Below are positions 46,922-54,954 of a stretch of 64,000 nt of DNA, piece after piece. The first letter of the stretch is position 1, and each line of letters begins with the position of its first letter. The translations under genes were made by a program, and so were the position numbers. The notes under the pieces were generated by a model. That model was not told the origin of the DNA, made no database searches, and was given only the letters and a program-made list of their open reading frames with translations. The DNA comes from Neotamlana sedimentorum (GTDB taxonomy: Bacteria; Bacteroidota; Bacteroidia; Flavobacteriales; Flavobacteriaceae): contig NZ_JTDW01000008.1 of NCBI RefSeq assembly GCF_000943565.1, forward strand, positions 105,809-169,808. Reading direction: 5' to 3'.

Positions 46922-49900
46922 TTAAAATTTAACATTTACAGAAAATCCTAAGCTTCTGGTTGACGGCACACCAAATCGTTCTATACCTTGGGAATTCAAG
47001 TTATTTAGTGATGCCTCTGGATCTACATTTTCGATATCTCTCGAAATAAAGAACAAATTCCTACCTATTAACGACAGCCTTACATCTCGAATAAATAGAT
47101 TTTTAAGCACTGTTTTAGGAATATTATATGATAAACTTAATTCTCTAAATTTTATAAAATCGGTACTGTAAACAAACTCTTCAGAAATACCAGAATTTTG
47201 CTCACCAATTAAACCGTAATACGTTCTTAAATTTTCTGGTGCTACAACGGTTGTAAATGCTTCGCCTGTGCTGCTATCTATTCCAGAAACTTCAAGTCCA
47301 GTTTCGCGACCTTCTAATGTTTTTTCATGTAAACCTCTTAGCATTAATTCTCTATTTGTACCAGAATGTACACTACCTCCAAATTTTGCATCGATTAAAA
47401 AGCCTAACGAAACATCTTTATATCTAAAAGTGTTTGAAAAACCAAAAGTATAAGGTGCAACACCCTGGCCTAGTACTTTATATTCACCTTGAACTGGCGT
47501 TGGTATAGATCCGCTTAAATCATAAACAATATTGCCACTATCATCGCGCTCGTAAGACGAACCGTATATAACACCATAATGCTCTCCTACAATGTGTGAA
47601 ATAATAGCAGTATAAGATCGTGTTTGGCTACCATCTACATTTATTGGAGTATCCTCGTCATCTGTATGTAAAATTTCACTGTTATTATAACCTACGTTAA
47701 ATGATGTATACCATGAAAAATCGTCGGTTTTAATTGGCGAACCTCCTATTAACAATTCAATACCTTTATTTTGTAATTCGCCAATATTTAAAACTGCAGA
47801 GTTAAAACCAGACGACAAAGAAGCTGCTGCCTCAACAATATCGTTAGTTGTTTTATTAGAGTAGTAAGCTACATCAAGATTTAAACGGTTATTTAAAAAT
47901 CGACCTTCAAAACCAAGCTCGTACTCTGTTTTTTGAAATGGTACTAAGTTTGGATTAGGAATATAACTTCCGTTTAATTCGCCATACGATTGTCCTTGGA
48001 AAGAACCTGTAATTGCATAATCTAAGTTTAAGGCATAAGCATCAGAAGCACCTCCCGCTACTTGCGCATAACTTGCTCTAAGTTTTGCATAATTAATTGC
48101 TTCTGGCAGTTCTAAAGCTTCAGAAAGCAATAAACTACCACTTAGCGACCAGTAAAAATCGTTGTTTGGAGTCGTTTTTCCTGGGAATGATAATGTTGAA
48201 AACCAATCATTTCGACCTGTAAATGTAAGGTAAGCAAACTCACCGTAATCTACCTCGAACGACCCGTATACCGAATTGGTTTTAGTTTTATAATAGCTAT
48301 AATTTGGTTCTGGCAAGGTTGTATTATTTATATCTTCTAGCCCAACCACAATAAACTCTCTTCCTGTTGCACTAAGCGCATCGAAAGTTGATGTTCTGGT
48401 ATTTGCTCCAATAATTGTATTTATGGCAAATTTATCTGTAAGTGCTTTTTCTACGCCAACCATAAAATCTGCATTAAACAAAGAATAGGTTGATTTAGAC
48501 TCGGTCATTTCTCCTGTTGGCCTATAAGCTGTACCAAATGGAACCACTCTACTTCTTGACAATTCGTAGGTATCAATACCTGCACGTCCAGTAGCATACA
48601 ACCAATCTGTAATATCATATCTTAAAACCGTAGAAGCTGTTAGTCTGTTTTTTTTGTCATCATTATTAAACCCATTTACCACCCAATACGGATTGGAAAT
48701 AAATTGACTTGGTTGAAACAAAAGTTCTGTCCCTTCGCTATTCGAGCCTGGTTTTAAATCATTTATATCTAAACTGCTTGGTAACACATAGGCCACCGTA
48801 TTTGCATTTCCGGGTGTATCGCCAAGATTTACACGGTTGTGAACCTTTTCTATAACATATTTAGCATTTATTGTTGATGTTAATTTGGGGTTTATATTTG
48901 CCGACCCATTAAACGAAAGCGATTTTCGGTTTAAAGTAGACCCTGGAAAAATATCTTTATTTTCTAAGTTTGAAAAAGAAAAACGATAATTATAATCTTC
49001 TGCTCCTTTAGTTAATGCCAGTGTATTAACTGCCGTAGTACCAGTTTGGTAGAATTTATCTAAATTATTTCCGGTATAAGAATAAGGTCTTTGAACGCCG
49101 TCCCAATTATAAACCATTGAGCCATCCATTTTAGCGCCCCAAGAATACAAGGTATTAGTAAATGCATCATCAATCGCTAAAGCAGTGTCTGTAATTTCTA
49201 CAGGATTATCGTTTACATCATATTCATATCCTGGTTTTAAACCTTGACTTCCTTGACCATATGTAGTTTGCAAGCTTATAAGGTCGGTATTTATTCTTTC
49301 AAAAGTATAAGAAGAAGAATACTCAACTCCCAAACCTTGTTGCCCTTTACCCGATTTTGTAGTAATCATGATAACACCGTTAGATGCCAACGAACCATAA
49401 AGCGCTGCCGCAGAACTACCTTTTAACACAGAAACAGATTCGATATCATCTGGATTAATAGAGGAAATATCGTCACCACCATCGCCTGTTCCATCGTTAG
49501 TTGCTCCAACAACAGAACCATTTGTATTGTTAATTATAGGAATACCATCTACAACATACAGTGGCTGATTATTACCCGTAAGCGAACTAGCACCACGAAT
49601 AATAACTCTACTCGAACCAGAGGCTCCAGTGCTACTGGTTGAAATGTTAACACCTGCAACTCTACCTTGTAAAGAATTAACAGCACTTGTTGTTTTTACC
49701 TGAGACAACTCGTCTCCTTTAACTTCTGTTAAGGCATACCCTAAGGCTTTAGCCTCTCTTTTAATCCCTAACGCCGTTACAACAACAGCATCAAGATTAG
49801 TAGCATCTTCTTCTAAAGCAATATTAACAATTTGATTTCCGCCTTTTAATACAACTGAAACGGTTTTAAAACCAATAAAGCTAAAAACAAGAGACTTACC

Positions 49901-50110
49901 TTCAACAGCATCTGATTGAATAGAATACTTTCCATCAAAATCTGTTACAGCTCCTTTTGAAGTGCTTTCAATAGCAACATTCACCCCTATTAATGGCATA
50001 TTTGTTCCTTCCTCGGTTACAACACCAGATACCGTTGCTGTTTGTGCAAAAGCACTATGCGAAAAAAACAATAACACCAAAAGGGTTAATTGAAAATAGT
50101 AATTTTTCAT
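46922..50110 (-). CDS. SusC/RagA-type TonB-dependent transporter, peptidoglycan locus
   Basis: Outer-membrane importer of 1062 residues with a signal peptide ending at FSHSAFAQ. The carboxypeptidase-regulatory-like domain (ATVSGVVTEEGTNMPLIGVNVAIESTSKGAVTDFDGKYSIQ) precedes DAVVVTALGIKREAKALGYALTEVKGDEL, the TonB-box and plug start. The plug includes SGASGSSRVIIRGASSLTGNNQPLYVVDGIPI, and the barrel ends STRSLGFSVNVKF. The ALGIKREAKALGYA form with a SusD_2-type partner marks a SusCD subfamily separate from the pair at 28265-33278. It likely imports muropeptide- or disaccharide-sized peptidoglycan fragments. Confidence 0.95.
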   Translation of the reverse strand: MKNYYFQLTLLVLLFFSHSAFAQTATVSGVVTEEGTNMPLIGVNVAIESTSKGAVTDFDGKYSIQSDAVEGKSLVFSFIGFKTVSVVLKGGNQIVNIALEEDATNLDAVVVTALGIKREAKALGYALTEVKGDELSQVKTTSAVNSLQGRVAGVNISTSSTGASGSSRVIIRGASSLTGNNQPLYVVDGIPIINNTNGSVVGATNDGTGDGGDDISSINPDDIESVSVLKGSSAAALYGSLASNGVIMITTKSGKGQQGLGVEYSSSYTFERINTDLISLQTTYGQGSQGLKPGYEYDVNDNPVEITDTALAIDDAFTNTLYSWGAKMDGSMVYNWDGVQRPYSYTGNNLDKFYQTGTTAVNTLALTKGAEDYNYRFSFSNLENKDIFPGSTLNRKSLSFNGSANINPKLTSTINAKYVIEKVHNRVNLGDTPGNANTVAYVLPSSLDINDLKPGSNSEGTELLFQPSQFISNPYWVVNGFNNDDKKNRLTASTVLRYDITDWLYATGRAGIDTYELSRSRVVPFGTAYRPTGEMTESKSTYSLFNADFMVGVEKALTDKFAINTIIGANTRTSTFDALSATGREFIVVGLEDINNTTLPEPNYSYYKTKTNSVYGSFEVDYGEFAYLTFTGRNDWFSTLSFPGKTTPNNDFYWSLSGSLLLSEALELPEAINYAKLRASYAQVAGGASDAYALNLDYAITGSFQGQSYGELNGSYIPNPNLVPFQKTEYELGFEGRFLNNRLNLDVAYYSNKTTNDIVEAAASLSSGFNSAVLNIGELQNKGIELLIGGSPIKTDDFSWYTSFNVGYNNSEILHTDDEDTPINVDGSQTRSYTAIISHIVGEHYGVIYGSSYERDDSGNIVYDLSGSIPTPVQGEYKVLGQGVAPYTFGFSNTFRYKDVSLGFLIDAKFGGSVHSGTNRELMLRGLHEKTLEGRETGLEVSGIDSSTGEAFTTVVAPENLRTYYGLIGEQNSGISEEFVYSTDFIKFRELSLSYNIPKTVLKNLFIRDVRLSLIGRNLFFISRDIENVDPEASLNNLNSQGIERFGVPSTRSLGFSVNVKF

Positions 50111-50155
50111 ATTAGTTAGAATTTAAGTTATTGTTAAAATTATGAAAAAAAAATT

Positions 50156-50190
50156 AAACACGCATTTTTTAGGCAAAAAAATGCGTGTTT
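50156..50190 (-). terminator. Perfect 15-bp inverted repeat upstream of susC
   Basis: AAACACGCATTTTTT (50156-50170) and its exact reverse complement (50176-50190) surround a 5-base spacer. On the minus strand the second arm is followed by AATTTTTTTTT, so it can act as a partial terminator after the acyltransferase gene. The GCATTTTTT core also resembles the repeats in the deoR promoter (51404-51446), so an operator role is an alternative. Confidence 0.6.
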
Positions 50191-50244
50191 AAATATTAAA
50201 ACATGGAAAAATTAACAAATAACTTTTTAAAATTAGAAAAATTG

Positions 50245-51357
50245 CTAAATTTTTATAAAAACTCTGCCTTTAAAAAGCAAAAAGCAAATTCCCCAGAAAA
50301 AAACAATGTGACTTAAAGCAAACAGTAAAGAACCATTCATATGGCCCGTAATTGGAGCAAAAACATGCTCGAAAAGATATTTATAGCCCGATATTTTAGC
50401 TTCACCAGCAGCTTCGGTTGGTATTTTCACTAAATAACTTATGGTTTTTACATAAAGACCAGAAAAAACAAAAATAAATAACGGATTAGTCCCAAAATGG
50501 ACAAAGGGTTTCGCCCATTTAGAATAACCTTTATAGTCTATTAAAAAGACCAACAACGCTAACAACAAAATTGCCCAACCAGCTGCATATAAAACATACG
50601 AGCTAGTCCATAAAGCTTTATTAATAGGAAAAACAATACTCCAAATACTTCCTAAAGCAACTAATAAAACACCATAACCTAGCAACACCTTAATTTTATC
50701 TATAACCGAAATTTTAGTACCAACTATTTGTCCTGTTAAAAACCCTATTATTAGTGTACCAATAGCTGGTATTGTTGATAGTACACCTTCTGGATCGAAC
50801 GGAATACCGAAACCTTTGTAAACATGTTTTTCTCCTAATAAAAACAAATCAAAGGTTCTAACAACATTATTTTCTAAGATGTACAATTCTTGTCCAGATG
50901 TAAAATATAATAGCGCCCAATACCCAATTAATAAAACACCCAAAACATATAAAAGCTTAATTTTTTCTAAACTCAAACAAAGTATAGCGCCTATACCATA
51001 AGCTAATGCTATTCGTTGTAAAACCCCCATAATGCGCACATTACTAAAATCGAAGTGCGGAAAAAGATTAAGAAACAATCCTAAGAGAAATATAATTACC
51101 GTTCGTTTTAATATTTTTAAAAGACTGGTTTTATTCATATTGGTATGATATTTTTTAAAAGAAAAAAACACAGACACCCCTACAATAAATATGAAAAAAG
51201 GAAACACCAAATCTGTCGGCGTACAACCGTGCCACTTGGCATGCCTTAACGGCGGATAAACATAACTCCAACTACCTGGGGTATTTACCAATATCATAAA
51301 CGAAATAGTCATCCCTCTTAAAACATCTAACGCAATTAATCTTTTAGAAATATTCAT
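50245..51357 (-). CDS. NagX/HGSNAT-type multipass membrane acyltransferase (DUF5009-like)
   Basis: Polytopic inner-membrane protein, 370 residues, about 10 hydrophobic segments. The opening KRLIALDVLRGMTISFMILVNTPGSWSYVYPPLRHAKWHGCTPTDLVFPFFIFIVGVSVFF is the signature of the heparan-alpha-glucosaminide N-acetyltransferase (HGSNAT) catalytic domain, also called NagX or DUF5009 in bacteria. The His in HAKWHG is the likely acetyl-transfer residue by analogy to human HGSNAT. In bacterial GlcNAc regulons NagX is thought to acetylate amino sugars across the membrane or assist uptake. Here it may reacetylate de-N-acetylated peptidoglycan sugars. First gene of the minus-strand operon, facing deoR. 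Confidence 0.85.
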   Translation of the reverse strand: MNISKRLIALDVLRGMTISFMILVNTPGSWSYVYPPLRHAKWHGCTPTDLVFPFFIFIVGVSVFFSFKKYHTNMNKTSLLKILKRTVIIFLLGLFLNLFPHFDFSNVRIMGVLQRIALAYGIGAILCLSLEKIKLLYVLGVLLIGYWALLYFTSGQELYILENNVVRTFDLFLLGEKHVYKGFGIPFDPEGVLSTIPAIGTLIIGFLTGQIVGTKISVIDKIKVLLGYGVLLVALGSIWSIVFPINKALWTSSYVLYAAGWAILLLALLVFLIDYKGYSKWAKPFVHFGTNPLFIFVFSGLYVKTISYLVKIPTEAAGEAKISGYKYLFEHVFAPITGHMNGSLLFALSHIVFFWGICFLLFKGRVFIKI

Positions 51358-51380
51358 ATTTAATTATTTATAGATATATT

Positions 51381-51388
51381 CAAATGTA
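51381..51388 (-). promoter_or_regulatory. -7 promoter box for the NagX-to-NagB operon
   Basis: Minus-strand TACATTTG matches the Bacteroidota TAnnTTTG box and lies 24 bases upstream of the NagX-like start. No good -33 TTG is seen, only the repeat array at 51404-51446, so the promoter may be controlled from there. Confidence 0.55.
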
Positions 51389-51403
51389 TAAAAAAAGAAA
51401 TAA

Positions 51404-51446
51404 ATGCATTTTTAATATCATAAAAACGCATAAAATTGCATTTTTT
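51404..51446. promoter_or_regulatory. Candidate DeoR-family operator array
   Basis: Three copies of a TGC(A/G)TTTTT element lie between the divergent promoters: ATGCATTTTT at 51404-51413, AAAAACGCAT (inverted copy) at 51422-51431 and TTGCATTTTTT at 51436-51446. The adjacent DeoR-type protein is the obvious candidate ligand. A related core occurs in the inverted repeat at 50156-50190. Confidence 0.5.
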
Positions 51447-51456
51447 ATTTAAAAAA

Positions 51457-51489
51457 TTTGCACATTAAAACAATTAAATCTTATTTTTG
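51457..51489 (+). promoter_or_regulatory. Promoter of the deoR-namZ transcript
   Basis: TTTG at 51457-51460 and TATTTTTG at 51482-51489 are separated by 21 bases, a good fit to the TTTG/TAnnTTTG promoter of Bacteroidota. The ATG of the DeoR-type gene is 15 bases downstream, giving a very short leader and excluding the longer TTG-initiated frame, whose first codon overlaps the -7 box. Confidence 0.65.
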
Positions 51490-51504
51490 ATAAAAGCCAA
51501 CCTT

Positions 51505-52254
51505 ATGAAAAAAAAGGAAAGACAACAAAAAATAATAGACGAAGTAAGCATAAATAGAAAAGTTAGTTCTAGCTTTTTATCTGAACGATTGGACGTTTCT
51601 GAAGACACCATTAGAAGAGATATTAAGCAACTTCACGACAAAGGATTGATTACAAAAGTACACGGCGGTGCTATTTCTAATATTCAAAAATTGTATCACT
51701 ATAACGAAGATGTTATTTACAACAGAGAAGGAAAAGTACGCATTGCTCAAAAAGCTATTTCACTAATAGAGGATGGCATGGTAATTATTATAAGCGGAGG
51801 AACAACAAACTTAATGTTCGCCAAATTACTGCCAAAAAAGTTAAAAGCCACCGTTTACACCTATAGCTTACCAATTGCTATGCAATTAACAGAGCACCCA
51901 TTAATTGAAACCATTTTTATTGGTGGAAAAATTCATAGAAGCTCAATGGTTACAACGGGCATTGATGTTATACAACACCTGTCTGATATTAGAGCAGATA
52001 TTTGTTTTATGGGAGTAAGCGCTCTAGATGTTGAACACGGCATTACAGACGAAGGTTACGAAGTGTCTTTAATTAAAAAAGCTATGATAAATGCCTCCAA
52101 TCAAATTGTTTACCTGGCATCGATAAATAAATTAAACCTGATACACAACTATAATGTATGCGAATTAAAAGAAATTGACATGGTAGTAACAGATTTAGAA
52201 ATTAATGACCCTAAACTAAAAAACTACATTTCTGCAGGCTTAAACCTTTTATAA
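51505..52254 (+). CDS. DeoR-family transcriptional regulator
   Basis: Cytoplasmic sugar-phosphate-responsive regulator, about 249 residues from the ATG at 51505. The N-terminal HTH is RQQKIIDEVSINRKVSSSFLSERLDVSEDTIRRDIKQLHDKGLITKVHGGA, the DeoR signature. The C-terminal DeoRC sensor (about 75-235) has VIISGGTTNLMFAKLLP and FIGGKIHRSSMVTTGIDV, followed by GITDEGYEVSLIKKAMI. Such sensors bind phosphorylated sugars. GlcNAc-6-P, MurNAc-6-P or GlcN-6-P would make sense here. It faces the NagX-to-NagB operon across a 147-base region with repeated TGCRTTTTT elements and is followed 29 bases later by the lipoprotein NamZ gene. Confidence 0.93.
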   Translation: MKKKERQQKIIDEVSINRKVSSSFLSERLDVSEDTIRRDIKQLHDKGLITKVHGGAISNIQKLYHYNEDVIYNREGKVRIAQKAISLIEDGMVIIISGGTTNLMFAKLLPKKLKATVYTYSLPIAMQLTEHPLIETIFIGGKIHRSSMVTTGIDVIQHLSDIRADICFMGVSALDVEHGITDEGYEVSLIKKAMINASNQIVYLASINKLNLIHNYNVCELKEIDMVVTDLEINDPKLKNYISAGLNLL

Positions 52255-52283
52255 ACCACTAATTAATCATTAAATTTTAAATT

Positions 52284-53543
52284 ATGCGACAAAAAAATTC
52301 AAAAATAATAGCGCCAATAATACTATTATTTATATGCTTCACGAATTGTAAACATAAGAACGAAAAGCCAGAAATAATCAACGAAGTACTAGAAACCACA
52401 ACCGAAGCAATTGTTGTAGGCGCTAATCAAACTGAAAACTATTTACACTTATTAAAAGGCAAAAGAATTGCTTTAGCAGCCAATAATACATCGGTGATTT
52501 TTAAAAATAACGACCAAACAAGCCATACACACCTTGTCGATTCCTTAAAATCGTTAGATATAAATATTGTGAGAATATTTGCCCCAGAACACGGTTTAAG
52601 AGGTAAAATTGACGCTGGCGAAGTTATAAAGAGTGAAATTGATGAACAAACTGGCATTCCCGTGGTTTCTCTTTACGGAACCAATGACAACAGCAATTCG
52701 GAAGAGAAGTTTAAACCATCTAATGCACATTTAAGCGATTTAGATCTTGTTATTTTCGACATTCAAGATGTTGGCGCTCGTTTTTACACCTATCTCTCCA
52801 CATTGCACTATGTTATGGAAGCCTGTGCTGAAAAAAACATTCCTGTAATTGTTTTAGACAGACCAAATCCAAACGGTCATTATGTTGACGGCCCCGTAGT
52901 TGAAGAAAAATTTAGAAGCTTTGTTGGACTTCATCCTGTTCCCATAGTTTACGGAATGACCATAGGTGAATATGCAAAAATGATAAACGGAGAAAAATGG
53001 CTAAAAAATGGTATTCAATGCGATCTTACTGTAGTTCCATTAAAAAATTACACGCATAATTCAAGTTACACCTTACCTTTAAGACCATCTCCAAACTTGC
53101 CTAACGATAAATCTATAAATTTATACCCAAGCTTATGTTTATTTGAAGGTACTAACGTTAACTGCGGACGAGGTACAGATATGCAATTTCAAACTTTTGG
53201 GTCTCCAGATTTACCAAAAGAGAAGTATAATTTCAGCTTCACTCCTAAACCAAATTTTGGAGCTAAACATCCAAAAAACATGGATAAGGAATGTTATGGA
53301 TTAGACTTATCTGAAATGGAAAAATTAGATTCCTTAAATTTTAAATGGCTTATAGATGCTTATAATTCTACAGCAAATAAAACTAATTTTTTTAGAGAAC
53401 GATCGATTAATCTTTTAGCTGGGACAGATAAGCTAAAAAATCAAATTGAAAAAGGCTTTAGTTTAAAAGAAATAAAAGCTACTTGGCAAGATGATTTATC
53501 TAACTTTAAAAATACGAGACAGAAATATTTAATTTATCCTTAA
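52284..53543 (+). CDS. namZ: DUF1343 / GH171 NamZ-like exo-beta-N-acetylmuramidase, lipoprotein
   Basis: Lipoprotein of 419 residues (lipobox ending at Cys22, FTNC). It carries all conserved blocks of the family founded by B. subtilis NamZ: LLKGKRIALAANNTSV, VRIFAPEHGLRGKIDAGE (Glu102), FDIQDVGARFYTYLSTLHYVMEAC, VLDRPNPNGHYVDGPV, YGMTIGEYAKMI, RPSPNLPNDKSINLYPSLCLFEGTNVNCGRGTDMQFQTFGSP. It should release MurNAc from non-reducing ends of peptidoglycan fragments in the periplasm, alternating with the NagZ-like GH3 lipoprotein. It shares a transcript with the DeoR-type regulator, unlike its leaderless paralog at 44095-45279. Confidence 0.9.
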   Translation: MRQKNSKIIAPIILLFICFTNCKHKNEKPEIINEVLETTTEAIVVGANQTENYLHLLKGKRIALAANNTSVIFKNNDQTSHTHLVDSLKSLDINIVRIFAPEHGLRGKIDAGEVIKSEIDEQTGIPVVSLYGTNDNSNSEEKFKPSNAHLSDLDLVIFDIQDVGARFYTYLSTLHYVMEACAEKNIPVIVLDRPNPNGHYVDGPVVEEKFRSFVGLHPVPIVYGMTIGEYAKMINGEKWLKNGIQCDLTVVPLKNYTHNSSYTLPLRPSPNLPNDKSINLYPSLCLFEGTNVNCGRGTDMQFQTFGSPDLPKEKYNFSFTPKPNFGAKHPKNMDKECYGLDLSEMEKLDSLNFKWLIDAYNSTANKTNFFRERSINLLAGTDKLKNQIEKGFSLKEIKATWQDDLSNFKNTRQKYLIYP

Positions 53544-53636
53544 ACCGCCTACAAAGCGGGTAATTAAAGAAGGCTAGAAACACCAAAATAGTATTAGCAT
53601 ACAACTTAGAGAGCTTACTTATTTTAATACATTTTG

Positions 53637-53711
53637 TCGGGATGACAGGATTCGAACCTGCGACCACACGGCCCCCAGCCGTGTACGCTAACCGGACTGC
53701 GCCACATCCCG
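53637..53711 (-). tRNA. tRNA-Pro (anticodon GGG)
   Basis: Cloverleaf readable on the minus strand: acceptor CGGGATG pairs with CATCCCG, the anticodon stem is CACGG/CCGTG with loop CTGGGGG (anticodon GGG), and the T-arm has GGTTCGAATCC. Discriminator A at 53637; the CCA end is not encoded. Confidence 0.95.
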
Positions 53712-53762
53712 TTTTAATTTTAAAAAGTTTTCAAAGAAAATACTTTTTTTAAAACTAGCAAA

Positions 53763-53799
53763 ACAAAAAGAGGCTGTTTCAAATATTTAAAACAGCCTC
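53763..53799 (-). terminator. Rho-independent terminator of trxB
   Basis: On the minus strand GAGGCTGTTT (from 53799) pairs with AAACAGCCTC (to 53770) and is followed by TTTTTGTTTT. It lies 28 bases after the trxB stop. Confidence 0.85.
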
Positions 53800-53826
53800 A
53801 AATTTTATATGTAAATATGTAATTAC

Positions 53827-54807
53827 CTAGTTGTAGGTAGACGTTGAAACTTCAAACGAAGCATCTTTAGCCGCTAAATAACGTTCGGCATCTAAGGCTG
53901 CCATACACCCCGTTCCAGCAGCTGTAATGGCTTGTCTGTAAACATGGTCGGCTGCATCACCAGATACGAAAACACCATCAATATTTGTTTTAGAAGTCCC
54001 AGGCTTGTTTATAATATATCCTGTTTCATCTAAATTTAAAAAACCTTTAAAAATATCGGTATTTGGTTTATGTCCTATTGCAACAAAAAATCCAGTAGCC
54101 GGTAATTCTTGTTTTACCTTGGTTTGGTTATTAAACACACGCACACCTGTAACTACTTGTCCATCGCCTAAAACCTCATCGGTTTCAGTGTTGAATAATA
54201 TCTCAATGTTTTGAGTATTTTTAACTCTATCGGCCATTATTTTTGATGCTCTAAACTCATCTCTACGAACTAACATAGTTACTTTTTTACAAAGTTTAGA
54301 TAAGTAATGTGCTTCTTCACAAGCCGAATCGCCAGCACCAACAATTACTACCTCTTGATTTCTATAAAAGAATCCGTCGCAAACAGCACATGCCGAAACA
54401 CCCCCTCCCAATTTAAGGTATTTTTGTTCAGAATCTAATCCTAAATATTTAGCAGAAGCTCCGGTTGAAATAATTACCGTATCGCAATGAATTTCTTTAG
54501 TTTCGTTAACCCAAACTTTATGAATATCTCCAGAGAAATCAACTTTAGTAATCCATCCGTCACGTATATCGGCTTCAAACCTTTGCGCTTGTGCTTGCAA
54601 CTGCATCATCATTTCTGGGCCGGTAACGCCTTCTGGATAACCAGGAAAATTTTCAACTTCGTTAGTTGTCGTTAATTGCCCTCCGGGTTGTGTACCTTGA
54701 TATAAAACTGGATTCATATTAGCTCTGGCGGCATAAATTGCTGCTGTGTAACCAGCTGGTCCAGATCCTATAATTAAGCATTTTACGTGTTCTATTGTAT
54801 CTGACAT
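53827..54807 (-). CDS. trxB: Thioredoxin-disulfide reductase
   Basis: NADPH-dependent FAD enzyme that reduces thioredoxin in the cytoplasm, 326 residues. It has FAD motif IIGSGPAGYTAAIYAARA, the redox pair Cys140-Ala-Val-Cys143 in GGGVSACAVCDGFFYRNQ, the NADPH motif VVIVGAGDSACEEAHYL and the C-terminal FAD motif VFVSGDAADHVYRQAITAAGTGCMAALDAERYL. Length and motifs are fully standard. Monocistronic: it has its own -7 box (54831-54838) and a strong terminator (53763-53799). Confidence 0.97.
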   Translation of the reverse strand: MSDTIEHVKCLIIGSGPAGYTAAIYAARANMNPVLYQGTQPGGQLTTTNEVENFPGYPEGVTGPEMMMQLQAQAQRFEADIRDGWITKVDFSGDIHKVWVNETKEIHCDTVIISTGASAKYLGLDSEQKYLKLGGGVSACAVCDGFFYRNQEVVIVGAGDSACEEAHYLSKLCKKVTMLVRRDEFRASKIMADRVKNTQNIEILFNTETDEVLGDGQVVTGVRVFNNQTKVKQELPATGFFVAIGHKPNTDIFKGFLNLDETGYIINKPGTSKTNIDGVFVSGDAADHVYRQAITAAGTGCMAALDAERYLAAKDASFEVSTSTYN

Positions 54808-54830
54808 ATTGAATTTCTTTTTTACTATTA

Positions 54831-54838
54831 CAAAAGTA
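54831..54838 (-). promoter_or_regulatory. -7 promoter box of trxB
   Basis: Minus-strand TACTTTTG, 24 bases upstream of the trxB ATG, fits TAnnTTTG. The -33 element is not clear. Confidence 0.5.
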
Positions 54839-54904
54839 GGTTTTTTGTTAGAAACCTTACCACTAAGTTATAAACACTTCTTATAAATTAATAATAAAAA
54901 ACTA

Positions 54905-54930
54905 TAAAAAAAGCCCCGATAAACGAGGCT
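54905..54930 (-). terminator. Rho-independent terminator after the ppiD-like gene
   Basis: On the minus strand AGCCTCG pairs with CGGGGCT (one G-U pair) around a 5-base loop, followed by seven or more T. It lies 24 bases after the stop codon and ends the coaX-to-ppiD gene run. Confidence 0.85.
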
Positions 54931-54954
54931 TCTATTTATTTTTTAATTCAAAAA

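Noticed and set aside
53544..53561. Possible terminator after namZ (ACCGC ... GCGGGT)
   Set aside because: The stem needs a bulge and is not followed by a T run; too weak to list as a feature.
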